Source of the DNA: Lacticaseibacillus suibinensis
GTDB lineage: Bacteria > Bacillota > Bacilli > Lactobacillales > Lactobacillaceae
Assembly: GCF_003946175.1 (NCBI RefSeq)
Contig: NZ_RHOK01000002.1
Span: 122,815-186,814, forward strand
Length of the DNA: 64,000 nucleotides
Direction: 5' to 3'
Below, one piece after another: positions 8,934 through 18,196 of this stretch. The position numbers were made by a program, and so were the translations under genes. Numbering within the stretch: the first letter of the stretch is position 1; each line of letters begins with the position of its first letter. The notes under the pieces are model-generated. The model saw only the letters and a list, made by a program, of their open reading frames with translations. It was not told the DNA's origin and did no database searches.

Positions 8934-8968
8934 TAAAAAAGCGGCACCACCGCAATGGGTGATGCCGC
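8934..8968 (-). terminator. Terminator of the beta-glucoside operon
   Basis: On the minus strand a 12-bp stem with one internal mismatch (AGCGGCA.CACC type) is followed by TTTTTT. It lies 10 bases after the GH1 stop. Confidence 0.85.
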
Positions 8969-8977
8969 TCATAAGCA

Positions 8978-10480
<1,503 letters not shown>

Positions 10481-10483
10481 CTA

Positions 10484-10603
10484 GTTGCGCTCCGTGGGGC
10501 AACGCCCGTGCCCCTAGCTACGCATTAGGCATCGCCGCAAAAAACGCGCCAATACCTAACGCTAGGCTATGTGACGGGCTAAGTGCGGCCCCACTCCGCA
10601 GCC
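10484..10603. repeat. Family-1 hairpin repeat, copy A1
   Basis: A 120-bp imperfect palindrome starting GTTGCGCTCCG and ending CTCCGCAGCC. The outer stem is GTGGGGC/GCCCCAC, then ACGGG-type, CTAG and TTAGG/CCTAA stems lead to an AAAAAA apex. It is identical base for base to copy A2, which follows after 7 bases. Confidence 0.9.
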
Positions 10604-10610
10604 TTCTTTA

Positions 10611-10730
10611 GTTGCGCTCCGTGGGGCAACGCCCGTGCCCCTAGCTACGCATTAGGCATCGCCGCAAAAAACGCGCCAATACCTAACGCTAGGCTATGTG
10701 ACGGGCTAAGTGCGGCCCCACTCCGCAGCC
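10611..10730. repeat. Family-1 hairpin repeat, copy A2
   Basis: A second 120-bp copy, identical to A1. The tandem pair lies between the PTS IIA gene and the GH1 gene. The perfect identity implies a recent duplication or gene conversion. Confidence 0.9.
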
Positions 10731-10734
10731 TTTT

Positions 10735-10807
10735 ACAAAAGTTTGGCGCTGCTCTGGGCCTCGCGACTCTGGCTAGCCAGGGGCGGGGCGCCATCACAGC
10801 GCCAAAC
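10735..10807 (-). terminator. Terminator-like hairpin inside the PTS-GH1 operon
   Basis: The 11-base arms GTTTGGCGCTG (10741-10751) and CAGCGCCAAAC (10797-10807) are perfect complements. On the minus strand they are followed by TTTTGT. It lies just after the IIA stop and could reduce read-through into the GH1 gene. Confidence 0.55.
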
Positions 10808-10837
10808 GGAAATTATTTGCCAAGCGAACGCGGGAGA

Positions 10838-11167
10838 CTACTTGCCTTCCTTGTCCAAACGCTTGTACAGATCAACGATTTCGCCCGCCAAGTCGCGGAA
10901 CGTAATGCTGGTCATCAAGTGGTCTTGTGAGTGAACCATGAGCAGGCTAACCTTAGCGTGTTCGCCGTTAGCTTCAGCCGTCAGCATCTTAGTCTGTGAG
11001 TTGTGCGCATCAACTAAGAAACCGTCAGCTTCTTTGAGCTTGGCATCTGCCGTGTCAAAATCACCCTTTTTGGCGGCTTGAATTGCTTCAAAAGCGGAGC
11101 TCTTCGCGTTACCACCATTCAGGATCAAGCCCATGATTGCGTCCATGTTCTGTTCTTCTTCAGCCAT
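10838..11167 (-). CDS. PTS lactose/cellobiose-family IIA component
   Basis: A 109-residue all-helical phosphocarrier. VHSQDHLM holds the phosphorylated His79 and the metal-binding Asp82 typical of LacF/CelC proteins. It accepts phosphate from HPr and passes it to IIB. It lies 61 bases after the IIB gene. No IIC membrane gene is adjacent, so the proteins must serve a permease encoded elsewhere. Confidence 0.93.
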   Translation of the reverse strand: MAEEEQNMDAIMGLILNGGNAKSSAFEAIQAAKKGDFDTADAKLKEADGFLVDAHNSQTKMLTAEANGEHAKVSLLMVHSQDHLMTSITFRDLAGEIVDLYKRLDKEGK

Positions 11168-11228
11168 TGTATTCTCCCATCAAAAACTAGTTATTGCGTT
11201 CTGGTACCGGTTACTTTTTACGGCAAGC

Positions 11229-11555
11229 TTACTTTTGGAAGTTGTCGATTGAGGTAACGGCTTCCTTGAGGACCTTTTCACCGTTCATCATGCCGTAGTC
11301 TTGCATGTTGATGACTTCGACAGGAATGTTGTTAACCTTCTTCTGGAATTGACCAAGCAGGTAACGAACCTGAGGTCCAAGCATTAAAATGTCTGGGTTC
11401 TTCGTTGCCAATGCGTTGTCAGCATCGGAGGCAGCGGTTGCAAAAATCTCCGTATCAAGACCTTGAGCTTCAGATGCCTTCTGCATCTTGGATACAAGCA
11501 AGCTGGTGGACATCCCAGCAGAGCATACGAGCATGATTGTCTTTTTGTCAGCCAT
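11229..11555 (-). CDS. PTS lactose/cellobiose-family IIB component
   Basis: A 108-residue phosphotyrosine-phosphatase-like fold protein. The phosphorylation loop CSAGMSTS holds Cys11. It takes phosphate from IIA and gives it to the sugar during transport by IIC. It is the first gene of the unit IIB-IIA-GH1, with a cre-like site upstream and a divergent GntR regulator. Confidence 0.93.
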   Translation of the reverse strand: MADKKTIMLVCSAGMSTSLLVSKMQKASEAQGLDTEIFATAASDADNALATKNPDILMLGPQVRYLLGQFQKKVNNIPVEVINMQDYGMMNGEKVLKEAVTSIDNFQK

Positions 11556-11595
11556 AATTAAGAACTCCCTTTGATTAAAATTTTCGCAGTTAAAG

Positions 11596-11609
11596 TTTAA
11601 CCGCTTTCA
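11596..11609 (-). promoter_or_regulatory. cre-like site upstream of the IIB gene
   Basis: On the minus strand this reads TGAAAGCGGTTAAA, one base away from the CcpA consensus TGWAANCGNTNWCA. It lies between the IIB gene and the gntR-like gene and so fits catabolite control. A TATAAT facing the regulator gene lies at about 11619-11624. Confidence 0.6.
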
Positions 11610-11683
11610 TTACAATGCTATAATAATACGTGGGTACAAAATAAACAAGTGCTTAGTGCAAAAATTTGTTTGGAGGGGCGCTC

Positions 11684-12391
11684 ATGTATCATCAAATCGC
11701 GGAGGAACTGCTTCAATCGATTCAAGCTGGGGAGTACCAATCGAAACTCCCGACCGAGCAAGAATTGATGAAACGCTTTAATGTCAGCCGGAATACGATC
11801 AGGCGGGCGATCGATGTTGTTTATCAACACGGGTTGCTTCGCCGGATTCAAGGCAGCGGCTACTATGTCAATAATGTGCAATTGCAAAGCACGATGACCA
11901 TTAATTTGTCCATCGGCGCCGGCAAATCTTTGGCCAAACGCGGCCCGCTGAAGTCGAAAATCGTCACCTTCGACCGGGTGCTGGCGCGTGAAATTCCGCT
12001 GGCTCAAAAAATGAAGATTAATGACGACACCGAGTTGTGGCGCATCATTCGCCTGCGTTACTTCAACGGAATGCTTTATTGCCTTGAGGAAGCCTACTAT
12101 CTGCGGGATGTCGTCCCATTCATTTCCACCGACGTCCTCGATGATTCGCTGTTTGACTTCGTGAAGGAAACATACGATATCGATCCCGATTCAAGTGATG
12201 ACTTCCTATCCATGACCACCTTAGGCCCCGACAAGGCTGACCTGATGAACCTCAAGCCAGGCACCTCCCTGCTGACGCTGGCCCAGATCAACTACATGCG
12301 CAACAACGTCATCTTCAACTTCTCCCAAACCGTCTACTGCTACCCAGGACTGGACTTCTACTTCCACTCAGCACACTTGAGCAGCAATTAA
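11684..12391 (+). CDS. GntR/UTRA family transcriptional regulator
   Basis: A 235-residue regulator of the HutC type. Residues 1-65 are a winged helix (LPTEQELMKRFNVSRNTIRRAID). The rest is a UTRA ligand-binding domain that usually senses a phosphorylated sugar. I chose the ATG at 11684 because GGAGGGG precedes it and MYHQIAEEL is the normal start. It is divergent from the PTS IIB gene, so it is most likely the local repressor of the beta-glucoside genes. Confidence 0.9.
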   Translation: MYHQIAEELLQSIQAGEYQSKLPTEQELMKRFNVSRNTIRRAIDVVYQHGLLRRIQGSGYYVNNVQLQSTMTINLSIGAGKSLAKRGPLKSKIVTFDRVLAREIPLAQKMKINDDTELWRIIRLRYFNGMLYCLEEAYYLRDVVPFISTDVLDDSLFDFVKETYDIDPDSSDDFLSMTTLGPDKADLMNLKPGTSLLTLAQINYMRNNVIFNFSQTVYCYPGLDFYFHSAHLSSN

Positions 12392-12393
12392 CA

Positions 12394-12515
12394 GGCTGTG
12401 GAGGTTGGCGGGCTTAGCCAGATGGGTAGCCTAGCTGAAGGCATTGCCGTCGTACTTTGATGGCGAGGCCTTCAGCGTAGCTATCCACTCCGGCGTTGAT
12501 CAACCGGAGCGCAAC
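12394..12515. repeat. Family-1 hairpin repeat, copy B
   Basis: Opposite orientation to A1/A2 (starts GGCTGTGG, ends GGAGCGCAAC). The outer stem has changed to GGTTG/CAACC and the inner stem to CTGAAGGC/GCCTTCAG, so complementarity is kept. It begins just after the gntR-like stop. Confidence 0.85.
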
Positions 12516-12520
12516 TAACA

Positions 12521-12560
12521 GCCTGCGGAACGGGGCGCACTTAGAATGATGGCGAGCCTA
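12521..12560. repeat. Family-1 repeat, truncated copy
   Basis: About 40 bases matching the first third of the repeat (GCCTGCGG, GGGGCGCACTTAG, GCGAGCCTA). It then runs into unrelated sequence. Confidence 0.6.
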
Positions 12561-12610
12561 ACCACCTGCCCTTTACCAGTATGGCACATAAGAATTCGCT
12601 CCAACCAGTC

Positions 12611-12647
12611 AAAAGGACTCGCCTTCTGCATGAAGACGAGTCCTTTT
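12611..12647. terminator. Bidirectional terminator
   Basis: An 11-bp stem AAAAGGACTCG with CGAGTCCTTTT around a 15-base loop. It can serve the gntR-like gene on the plus strand and the metal ATPase on the minus strand. Confidence 0.85.
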
Positions 12648-12744
12648 ACGTTGCTTTTAAACGGCCGTTATCGGTCCATCTGACGGCGTACTGCAAACGG
12701 TATTTCCTGTCCGCCGCCACGCACTCAAGCGTTGATAACGCCTG

Positions 12745-14556
12745 CTAGGCCGGTTTAACCTCATACTGGTCAGCATCCCGCCGTCCAGTCCGAGCCCGCA
12801 GCGCGTACAAGATGGTGATGGTGTCGACGACTTCTTGGAACAAGGCACCAATGATCACCGGAATAACGCCGGCGCTGGCAATCAGCATCAGGACCGTACA
12901 AATCCCAATCCCGATCCACACCGCTTCTTTGGCGATGCGCATGGTGTCTTGAGAGATGATCACAGCGCAAGCGACTTTAGTTAGGTCATCGCGCAGAACC
13001 ACTGCGTCGGCCGATTCGCTGGCGGCCGTGGCGCCGTGCGCCCCCATGGCAATCCCAACATCAGCGACCGCCAAAGAAGGTGCATCATTGACACCATCGC
13101 CGACCATGACCACTGGCCGGTTTTCTTTTGGCGTCTGATCCAGCACGGCGATTTTATCGGCTGGTAGCTGTTCAGCGTAGACCTCATCGAGGCCTACTTG
13201 AGCCGCTACTTTATCCGCAATCGCTTGGGAGTCGCCAGAAATCATCAGGGTCTTTTCCACGCCTAATTCGTGTAAAGCGGTAATGGTTTGCTTGGCTTCA
13301 GGCCGCGTGCGGTCGGTAAAGGTGATAACGCCCGCGTACTGACCGGCCACGTTAACGAAGACCGCGGTGGCATCCACTTGCTGGTCAGTTTCCGCAAAGG
13401 CCGCCTTCCCGACCCGCACCAGCTGGCCATTCACGGTGCCTTGCACCCCTTGCGCGGTCACTTCTTCGGCATCAGCCACTGGCAGCAGGCCCTTACCTGC
13501 CGCTTTAACCAAAGACCGGGCCAAAATATGAGTAGATTGCTGCTCGGCACTGGCCGCCAGCTGCAAGAGCTGATCAGCGGTGTAGCCGGCTGCCGGCAAA
13601 ATCTGATCCACCGCCAGGACACCTTGCGTGATGGTCCCAGTTTTATCGAAAGCGACCGTTTTCGCAGTAGCAAGTTTTTCCAAAGCGGTCCCAGATTTCA
13701 CGATAATCCCGGCCCGGCTGGTGCGGCTCATCCCGGAAACCATGGCTACTGGCGCCGCCAAAATCAAAGGACATGGGCTGGCCACCACCAGCACCTCAGC
13801 AAAGCGCAGCGGGTTACCAGTCACGGCCCAAGCCACGCCGGCAATCAGGTATGCCACCAGCGTAAATGGCAAGGCATAGCGATCGGCCATGCGGACAAAA
13901 TGCGCCGGCCGCGCTTCGGATTCTTGCACCAGCCGCACAATCCCCTGGTACTGACTGTCGGCGGCGCGCTTGGTAACGCGCACAGTCAAGGCGGCATCGC
14001 CGTTGACCGTCCCACTCATCAGCTCATCATGGACGTTTTTCTCCACGGGCTTGGATTCCCCGGTCAAACTGGCTTCATCGACCAGGCTACTGCCGGCCGT
14101 AACCACGCCATCGACTGGCACCAGTTCACTCGGCTTCACCACGACGATGTCATCCACCTGCACGTCATCGACCGAGACATCGTGCAATTGGCCGTCAACG
14201 AGTCGATGCGCCGTCGTGGGCGTATTATCCAGCAATTGCTTAAGATCAGCATTGGCTTTCGTGGCGGCGAAGTCTTCCAGCGCATCCCCACCAGTCAACA
14301 TCAGAAGCACAATCAGCGCTGCCCAATACTCACCAACCGCCAGGGTCGCGACCACCGCCGTGATGGCCAATAAGTCCACCCCAAACGAGCCGCTCCGCAG
14401 CGTTTTGATCATATCAAGCAGCATCAGAAGTGCAATCACCGCCCCGATGACTGTAATGACCACTTGCGCCCACTGCGCGTGGTGAAGCCCAAACTCACAA
14501 ATCAACGCGATAATGCCGACACCTAGTACCGCCCAAAGCCGACGATAGTTTTTCAC
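12745..14556 (-). CDS. P1B-type metal-transporting ATPase with SPC motif
   Basis: A 603-residue heavy-metal P-type ATPase. It has the TGES actuator loop, the phosphorylation site DKTGT, the hinge GDGVNDAP and the membrane motif SPC (ASPCPL) in place of the common CPC. SPC marks the P1B-4 type (PfeT/ZosA/CtpD-like), which mostly exports Fe(II) or Co(II). There is no N-terminal metal-binding domain. I chose the GTG at 14556 because GGAG sits 8 bases upstream. Upstream a TATAAT is seen, but no certain Fur or PerR box. No regulator gene is adjacent. Confidence 0.88.
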   Translation of the reverse strand: MKNYRRLWAVLGVGIIALICEFGLHHAQWAQVVITVIGAVIALLMLLDMIKTLRSGSFGVDLLAITAVVATLAVGEYWAALIVLLMLTGGDALEDFAATKANADLKQLLDNTPTTAHRLVDGQLHDVSVDDVQVDDIVVVKPSELVPVDGVVTAGSSLVDEASLTGESKPVEKNVHDELMSGTVNGDAALTVRVTKRAADSQYQGIVRLVQESEARPAHFVRMADRYALPFTLVAYLIAGVAWAVTGNPLRFAEVLVVASPCPLILAAPVAMVSGMSRTSRAGIIVKSGTALEKLATAKTVAFDKTGTITQGVLAVDQILPAAGYTADQLLQLAASAEQQSTHILARSLVKAAGKGLLPVADAEEVTAQGVQGTVNGQLVRVGKAAFAETDQQVDATAVFVNVAGQYAGVITFTDRTRPEAKQTITALHELGVEKTLMISGDSQAIADKVAAQVGLDEVYAEQLPADKIAVLDQTPKENRPVVMVGDGVNDAPSLAVADVGIAMGAHGATAASESADAVVLRDDLTKVACAVIISQDTMRIAKEAVWIGIGICTVLMLIASAGVIPVIIGALFQEVVDTITILYALRARTGRRDADQYEVKPA

Positions 14557-14629
14557 CGATCTCACTCCTTCATCAAATATCCGTCTTAATTATAACGGTT
14601 CTAATGTAGAAAGTCCAGTTAGATGAGAA

Positions 14630-15844
14630 TTATTCTTCTTTAGGTGGGCACAACTCAATTGGCCACGCTACAGTCCCGGCTGCGATCAGATTTTGCATGT
14701 GGTTGAACAAAAACAATAGCCAGGTGAAGCCAATGGCAAAGCCTTGCATCTCAAACGCGGTTAATGAGGGATAGCGGAAGAACTGGAACCCCATGTACAT
14801 CAGAAATTCCAGTACCCCCACGGCATACGAGGCCCAGAGGAACTCTTTGGACACGCCTGGCAGCAGCCACCGCAGGCTCACAATGATGAGCAGGATAATC
14901 GATACCAACCACATCGACACCCGGTCGTGCAGCACGTGGAACTGGGCGTTATTCGGGAAAATCCCGATGCAGGCCAGATCTACCGCCGCCAGCGTCAGGA
15001 GGCCGCGCAGGACATTCAGACGCATGTTATGCGGATACTGCTCCGCCAAACACACAAACAGGTAATCGACCAAGGTGATCATCACCAGCGCCGTCATGAC
15101 CAACGTGAGATTGAACTGCCAAGCGTTGCGAGCCAACTGCGTCCCCAAGAAGCTCAGGTTATACTGCCACCAACGCCGACTGCCATTAGACGCCATCGCA
15201 ATGACAGCGCCAGAAACCACGACCACCGTCAACAGCGTCGACAGCGTGGTTGCATTGAGGCGCAGCGCCATTTGGACCATAAAGATATTTGCTAAGGCTA
15301 AGAACACCACCAGCAGCACCAGCGCCGTGAAGGGATCGAAACTCGCCCCAGGAAATAGCGTTCCGAGCACCCAAGAGCCGCCCAGCAGCAACATGCCCAA
15401 GATCACCACAAAGGCAATCATGATCACGGGAAAATTCCGCCAGTACACCCGCTTGGAAAAGCGGTTATCCGGGTCATTGCGCGACTGAATGAAAAAGCCA
15501 GCAAACAGCAAGGTCCCGCTAACCAGCCCTAGGCCAATGGTAAAACTCGCCACCGACACATCGCCATCCAGCGGTATCATGCGCAGGCCTTGGCTCAGCC
15601 AATAAACGAACGCCCCCAACGCCGTAATCGCCGCCACTGCCAGCGGCCAAATGAAACTCAGTCGCCCGGACCGCAGGCGCTCCACCCGCTCTGGTTGCAT
15701 GATGATGCGATCATTTTTGATTAACAGTTGCATTGGGGTATCTGGTTTCACCCGCAACTGTGCGTATACCCCTTCTGGCACGGTGACGGTCAAGCGCTCA
15801 GTCGCCGGTTGCGGCGGGATTTTTGCTTGCTCCGTTTCTTTCAT
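14630..15844 (-). CDS. DUF998-type membrane protein with AbrB-like N-terminal segment
   Basis: A 404-residue protein. Residues ~10-50 (LTVTVPEGVYAQLRVKPDTP) look like a swapped-hairpin AbrB/SpoVT fold. About ten membrane helices follow, in the pattern of DUF998 proteins. A DNA- or protein-binding domain on such a membrane protein is unusual. The ATG at 15844 is preferred over an in-frame GTG at 15856 that overlaps the ribosome binding site. It stands between the metal ATPase and the Hsp20 genes with no clear functional link. Confidence 0.65.
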   Translation of the reverse strand: MKETEQAKIPPQPATERLTVTVPEGVYAQLRVKPDTPMQLLIKNDRIIMQPERVERLRSGRLSFIWPLAVAAITALGAFVYWLSQGLRMIPLDGDVSVASFTIGLGLVSGTLLFAGFFIQSRNDPDNRFSKRVYWRNFPVIMIAFVVILGMLLLGGSWVLGTLFPGASFDPFTALVLLVVFLALANIFMVQMALRLNATTLSTLLTVVVVSGAVIAMASNGSRRWWQYNLSFLGTQLARNAWQFNLTLVMTALVMITLVDYLFVCLAEQYPHNMRLNVLRGLLTLAAVDLACIGIFPNNAQFHVLHDRVSMWLVSIILLIIVSLRWLLPGVSKEFLWASYAVGVLEFLMYMGFQFFRYPSLTAFEMQGFAIGFTWLLFLFNHMQNLIAAGTVAWPIELCPPKEE

Positions 15845-15918
15845 GATGATTTTCACTCCTATATTTGATCTCTTTGCCTATAATACCGTAACCAGCCAGC
15901 AAAATTCGCCTTTCGAGC

Positions 15919-15959
15919 AAAAAAGCCCCGCCTCAGACTGGGCAATCTGAAGCGGGACT
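15919..15959 (-). terminator. Terminator of the Hsp20 unit
   Basis: A 14-bp stem with one mismatch (15924-15937 with 15946-15959), followed by T residues on the minus strand. Confidence 0.85.
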
Positions 15960-16008
15960 CATTTTTTGGGAGGAGGAAAATGGGTATCGATGATGAGAAT
16001 AGTGGGGT

Positions 16009-16434
16009 CTATTCAATCTCGATGTGATGGGGATCTTGTTGCTGTTCGGTCAGCTTCGGCAAGGTAATGGTCAACACACCGTTGTCGTAAGCCGCCTTGA
16101 TGTTGTCTTCGTCGACATTTGGCAGCCGATAGCTGCGACTCATCGCGCCATAGCCGCGTTCGCTCATCAAGATGTTGCCTTTGTCATCACTGTGGTCATT
16201 GAAGTCTTCCTTCTTCACACTGATGTTCAGCACATTGTCTTGGTAGTTGATGTGAATGTCGTCTTTCTTGATGCCAGGCACATCCACCTTCGCGACGTAA
16301 TTCTTGTCGGTTTCTTTGATGTCCGTCTTCAGCACCTTCGTATCAGGCATCATGCGGTCAAAGAACCGTGGAGCAAAGTGATCGAAAAAGGGATCATCCA
16401 GCCAGTCATTCCGCGTCAACAAGTCATTTGCCAT
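16009..16434 (-). CDS. Small heat-shock protein, Hsp20 family
   Basis: A 141-residue alpha-crystallin-domain chaperone that holds unfolding proteins. The start MANDLLTRNDWLDDPFFDHF, the VPGIKKDDIHI core and the terminal GVLTITLPK signature are clear. I chose the ATG at 16434, with AGGAAG upstream, so the 33 codons upstream of it in the same frame are untranslated. It lies 112 bases downstream of a second, more divergent hsp20 gene and is probably cotranscribed with it. Confidence 0.93.
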   Translation of the reverse strand: MANDLLTRNDWLDDPFFDHFAPRFFDRMMPDTKVLKTDIKETDKNYVAKVDVPGIKKDDIHINYQDNVLNISVKKEDFNDHSDDKGNILMSERGYGAMSRSYRLPNVDEDNIKAAYDNGVLTITLPKLTEQQQDPHHIEIE

Positions 16435-16546
16435 AACCAAAACTTCCTTTCTAAAATCTGAGCTAGTCGCGCTGATTGCTCTGCGCGTACTTCTTTGGAA
16501 CAATTCAAGGCTAACAGGTCGCCATTTTGACATTCAAATAAAATGC

Positions 16547-16936
16547 TTAAGCAATTGGTATCTGATGATCCGCTGCGGCTTGGGTCAGCTTCGGCAGCGT
16601 GATCGTCAGAACCCCAGCCGTCAAATCAGCGGTAATCGCGTTAGCGACCACATTCGGCAACCGAAAGGCCCGCTTGGCTGCCGCTTGCGGCCGCTCTTGA
16701 ACCAAGTAATTGTGGTTCCCAGCTGCGGCCGGCTGTTGCACGGCCACCGTCAACTGTTGATTTTGATAATTGAGGTCAATCTGATCTTTAGTGACTCCAG
16801 GAACATTCAACCGCGCAATGTAGGCATCGGCAGTTTCCTCAATATCCGTTGGTAGGTCACTGGTTGGGACCGCGTCCAGCCAATCAGAGAATGGATCAGC
16901 CAACCAGCGATCGCGCATAAGTTCATTTGCCATCAT
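16547..16936 (-). CDS. Small heat-shock protein, Hsp20 family, second paralogue
   Basis: A 129-residue protein with the same layout as its neighbour (MANELMRDRWLADPF, VPGVTKDQIDLNY, GVLTITLPK). The middle is Ala/Gln-rich (QQPAAAGNHNY) and acidic residues are fewer. It starts with two successive ATG codons. It is the first gene behind the CIRCE promoter. Tandem hsp20 paralogues may form mixed oligomers, but this is inference. Confidence 0.92.
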   Translation of the reverse strand: MMANELMRDRWLADPFSDWLDAVPTSDLPTDIEETADAYIARLNVPGVTKDQIDLNYQNQQLTVAVQQPAAAGNHNYLVQERPQAAAKRAFRLPNVVANAITADLTAGVLTITLPKLTQAAADHQIPIA

Positions 16937-16997
16937 TGATGACTTCCTTTCATATCCAGCTCAACAAGGTTTCGTTCGTTCCTTGTTTACATAATGT

Positions 16998-17037
16998 ATT
17001 ATCGGTCGTTTTAGCACTCTTGTCAAGAGAGTGCTAA
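16998..17037 (-). promoter_or_regulatory. CIRCE operator overlapping the hsp20 promoter
   Basis: A perfect CIRCE: TTAGCACTC (17011-17019), 9 bases, GAGTGCTAA (17029-17037). It is the binding site of the HrcA repressor. On the minus strand the -35 box TTGACA (17021-17026) lies inside the CIRCE spacer, followed after 17 bases by GATAAT (16998-17003). HrcA and RNA polymerase would compete directly. Confidence 0.95.
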
Positions 17038-17046
17038 AAATAAACT

Positions 17047-17085
17047 AAAAAAAACTGCTGCACCCGCGGGTTCCGGTGCAGCAGT
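17047..17085 (-). terminator. Terminator of the HesB-like gene
   Basis: An 11-bp stem (17054-17064 with 17075-17085), followed on the minus strand by eight T residues. It lies 15 bases after the stop codon and directly upstream of the hsp20 promoter. Confidence 0.9.
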
Positions 17086-17100
17086 GCTTTTAAGCGCCCG

Positions 17101-17505
17101 TTAGCAGATTTTGCCACCCAAGGCTTTCATTTCTTCACGCCGGGCTTGTTCCTCATCGCTCAGCGGTTGCGCGCGGTCTAAGGTCACCGCGCCGTCCAGG
17201 ACGCCACTATCATCGCGCAGGTTCAGGGCGCCGTTGCGATAGTCGAGGGTGAGCCCATGGCCGAGGTACATCGGCTCCAGGCTCCCAGTCGTGATGGTGA
17301 GATCGGCATCATTGGCCAAGACGTCGGCATAATCGCCATCGGCCACTTCACTGATCACCAGCTGGAACTTGTTGCCAATGGCACAGGTGCCGCCGAGCTT
17401 TGAGTACTTGCTACTACCATCGTCTAAGGCGAGGAACAGGTGCTCACTTGGTAAGACCTTCCCTGTTAAGTACGTCTTTGCTTCTGGCTTGATTGAGATT
17501 TCCAT
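17101..17505 (-). CDS. HesB/IscA-like iron-sulfur biosynthesis family protein
   Basis: A 134-residue protein with the fold of A-type iron-sulfur carriers. The block LALDDGSSKYSKLGGTCAIG is typical of the lactobacillar group annotated as iron-sulfur cluster biosynthesis family. Only Cys residues in GTC and at the C-terminal end (GGKIC) are seen, so the canonical three-Cys set of IscA is incomplete. Its role in cluster assembly is therefore uncertain. The ATG at 17505 is preferred to an in-frame GTG at 17514 that lies inside the ribosome binding site. It has a strong promoter with two operator-like palindromes. Confidence 0.7.
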   Translation of the reverse strand: MEISIKPEAKTYLTGKVLPSEHLFLALDDGSSKYSKLGGTCAIGNKFQLVISEVADGDYADVLANDADLTITTGSLEPMYLGHGLTLDYRNGALNLRDDSGVLDGAVTLDRAQPLSDEEQARREEMKALGGKIC

Positions 17506-17530
17506 TTGACTCACCCTTTCGTGGTTTTTA

Positions 17531-17616
17531 GGTTGTGCACAACCTTTCCATCTCCTATATTACGGAGTTGCGGGGATAAAGTCAAGATTAACTTACTTTA
17601 CGATAGTCAGTAAAGT
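17531..17616 (-). promoter_or_regulatory. Promoter and operator-like palindromes of the HesB-like gene
   Basis: TTGACT (17580-17585) and TAATAT (17557-17562) are 17 bases apart on the minus strand. A perfect 14-bp palindrome GGTTGTGCACAACC (17531-17544) lies in the leader just before the ribosome binding site. An inverted repeat ACTTTAC-N8-GTAAAGT (17595-17616) lies just upstream of the -35 box. The regulators are not identified. Confidence 0.7.
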
Positions 17617-17652
17617 GATCATACACACCCAAACACACGCTATCCCCAACAG

Positions 17653-17942
17653 TTATCCACACGGTTAAAAACTTGACCCCTAGTGATTGTGTTCACCTTC
17701 GTTTTTGACACCAGATTTCGTGTCGCGAAAAATCAAGTCAATTATTTTTGATTTCGAGTTATCCACACTAGCCAATAATTCAATTTCACGAACTACCCTG
17801 TCCAAAACCGCGTCCCATTAGGCCGTACAGGTGTTTGGTGAGCAAGAAAATTTTCTTATCCACAGGCCATCCACACCCTGTGTAAAAAACTATCCACGAC
17901 GTACAATCCAAGTTATGAACACTATCCACAGACTTATCCACA
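17653..17942 (+). other. Cluster of DnaA boxes
   Basis: Four perfect TTATCCACA boxes (17653-17661, 17759-17767, 17856-17864, 17934-17942) and three near matches (17867, 17890, 17922) lie in 290 bp, all in the same orientation. No gene lies between 17506 and 18196. The nearby genes are not dnaA or dnaN. It may be an origin-like or DnaA-titrating site. The wal locus is often near oriC in this family, which makes such a cluster plausible here. Confidence 0.75.
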
Positions 17943-18039
17943 GGTTAAGGGGTCAGTTGTCCCCACTCACAATTCACACTTGACAAAGTAATCCTGAACA
18001 TTTCGGCGTGGCCACTGTCCAACATCTGGAAATTGACAG

Positions 18040-18074
18040 AAAAAAGCCCGCCGCATCGTCGAATGCAACGGACT
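18040..18074 (-). terminator. Second terminator downstream of htrA
   Basis: A 12-bp RNA stem that includes G-U pairs (18045-18056 with 18063-18074), followed on the minus strand by T residues. It lies about 70 bases beyond the htrA terminator. Confidence 0.65.
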
Positions 18075-18144
18075 TTCCGAATAAGGGTAACAGTCGGGTG
18101 AATTCTGCGTGGATTATTCAGAACCAACTGCTGGCAATGCCAGC

Positions 18145-18182
18145 AAAAAACGGAATGACCTCCACCGGATCATTCCGTTTTT
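18145..18182 (-). terminator. Terminator of htrA
   Basis: A long stem (AAACGGAATGA with its complement) followed by T residues on the minus strand, 15 bases after the htrA stop. Confidence 0.9.
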
Positions 18183-18196
18183 CCCATTAATGATAT

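Noticed and set aside
13288..14373. Long antisense frames over the P1B ATPase and other genes
   Set aside because: Such frames are common opposite GC-rich coding sequence, have low-complexity composition and no ribosome binding sites.
17653..17942. Calling the DnaA-box cluster oriC
   Set aside because: No dnaA or dnaN is adjacent, no clear unwinding element is seen, and gene orientation does not switch here. Origin function is left as a possibility only.
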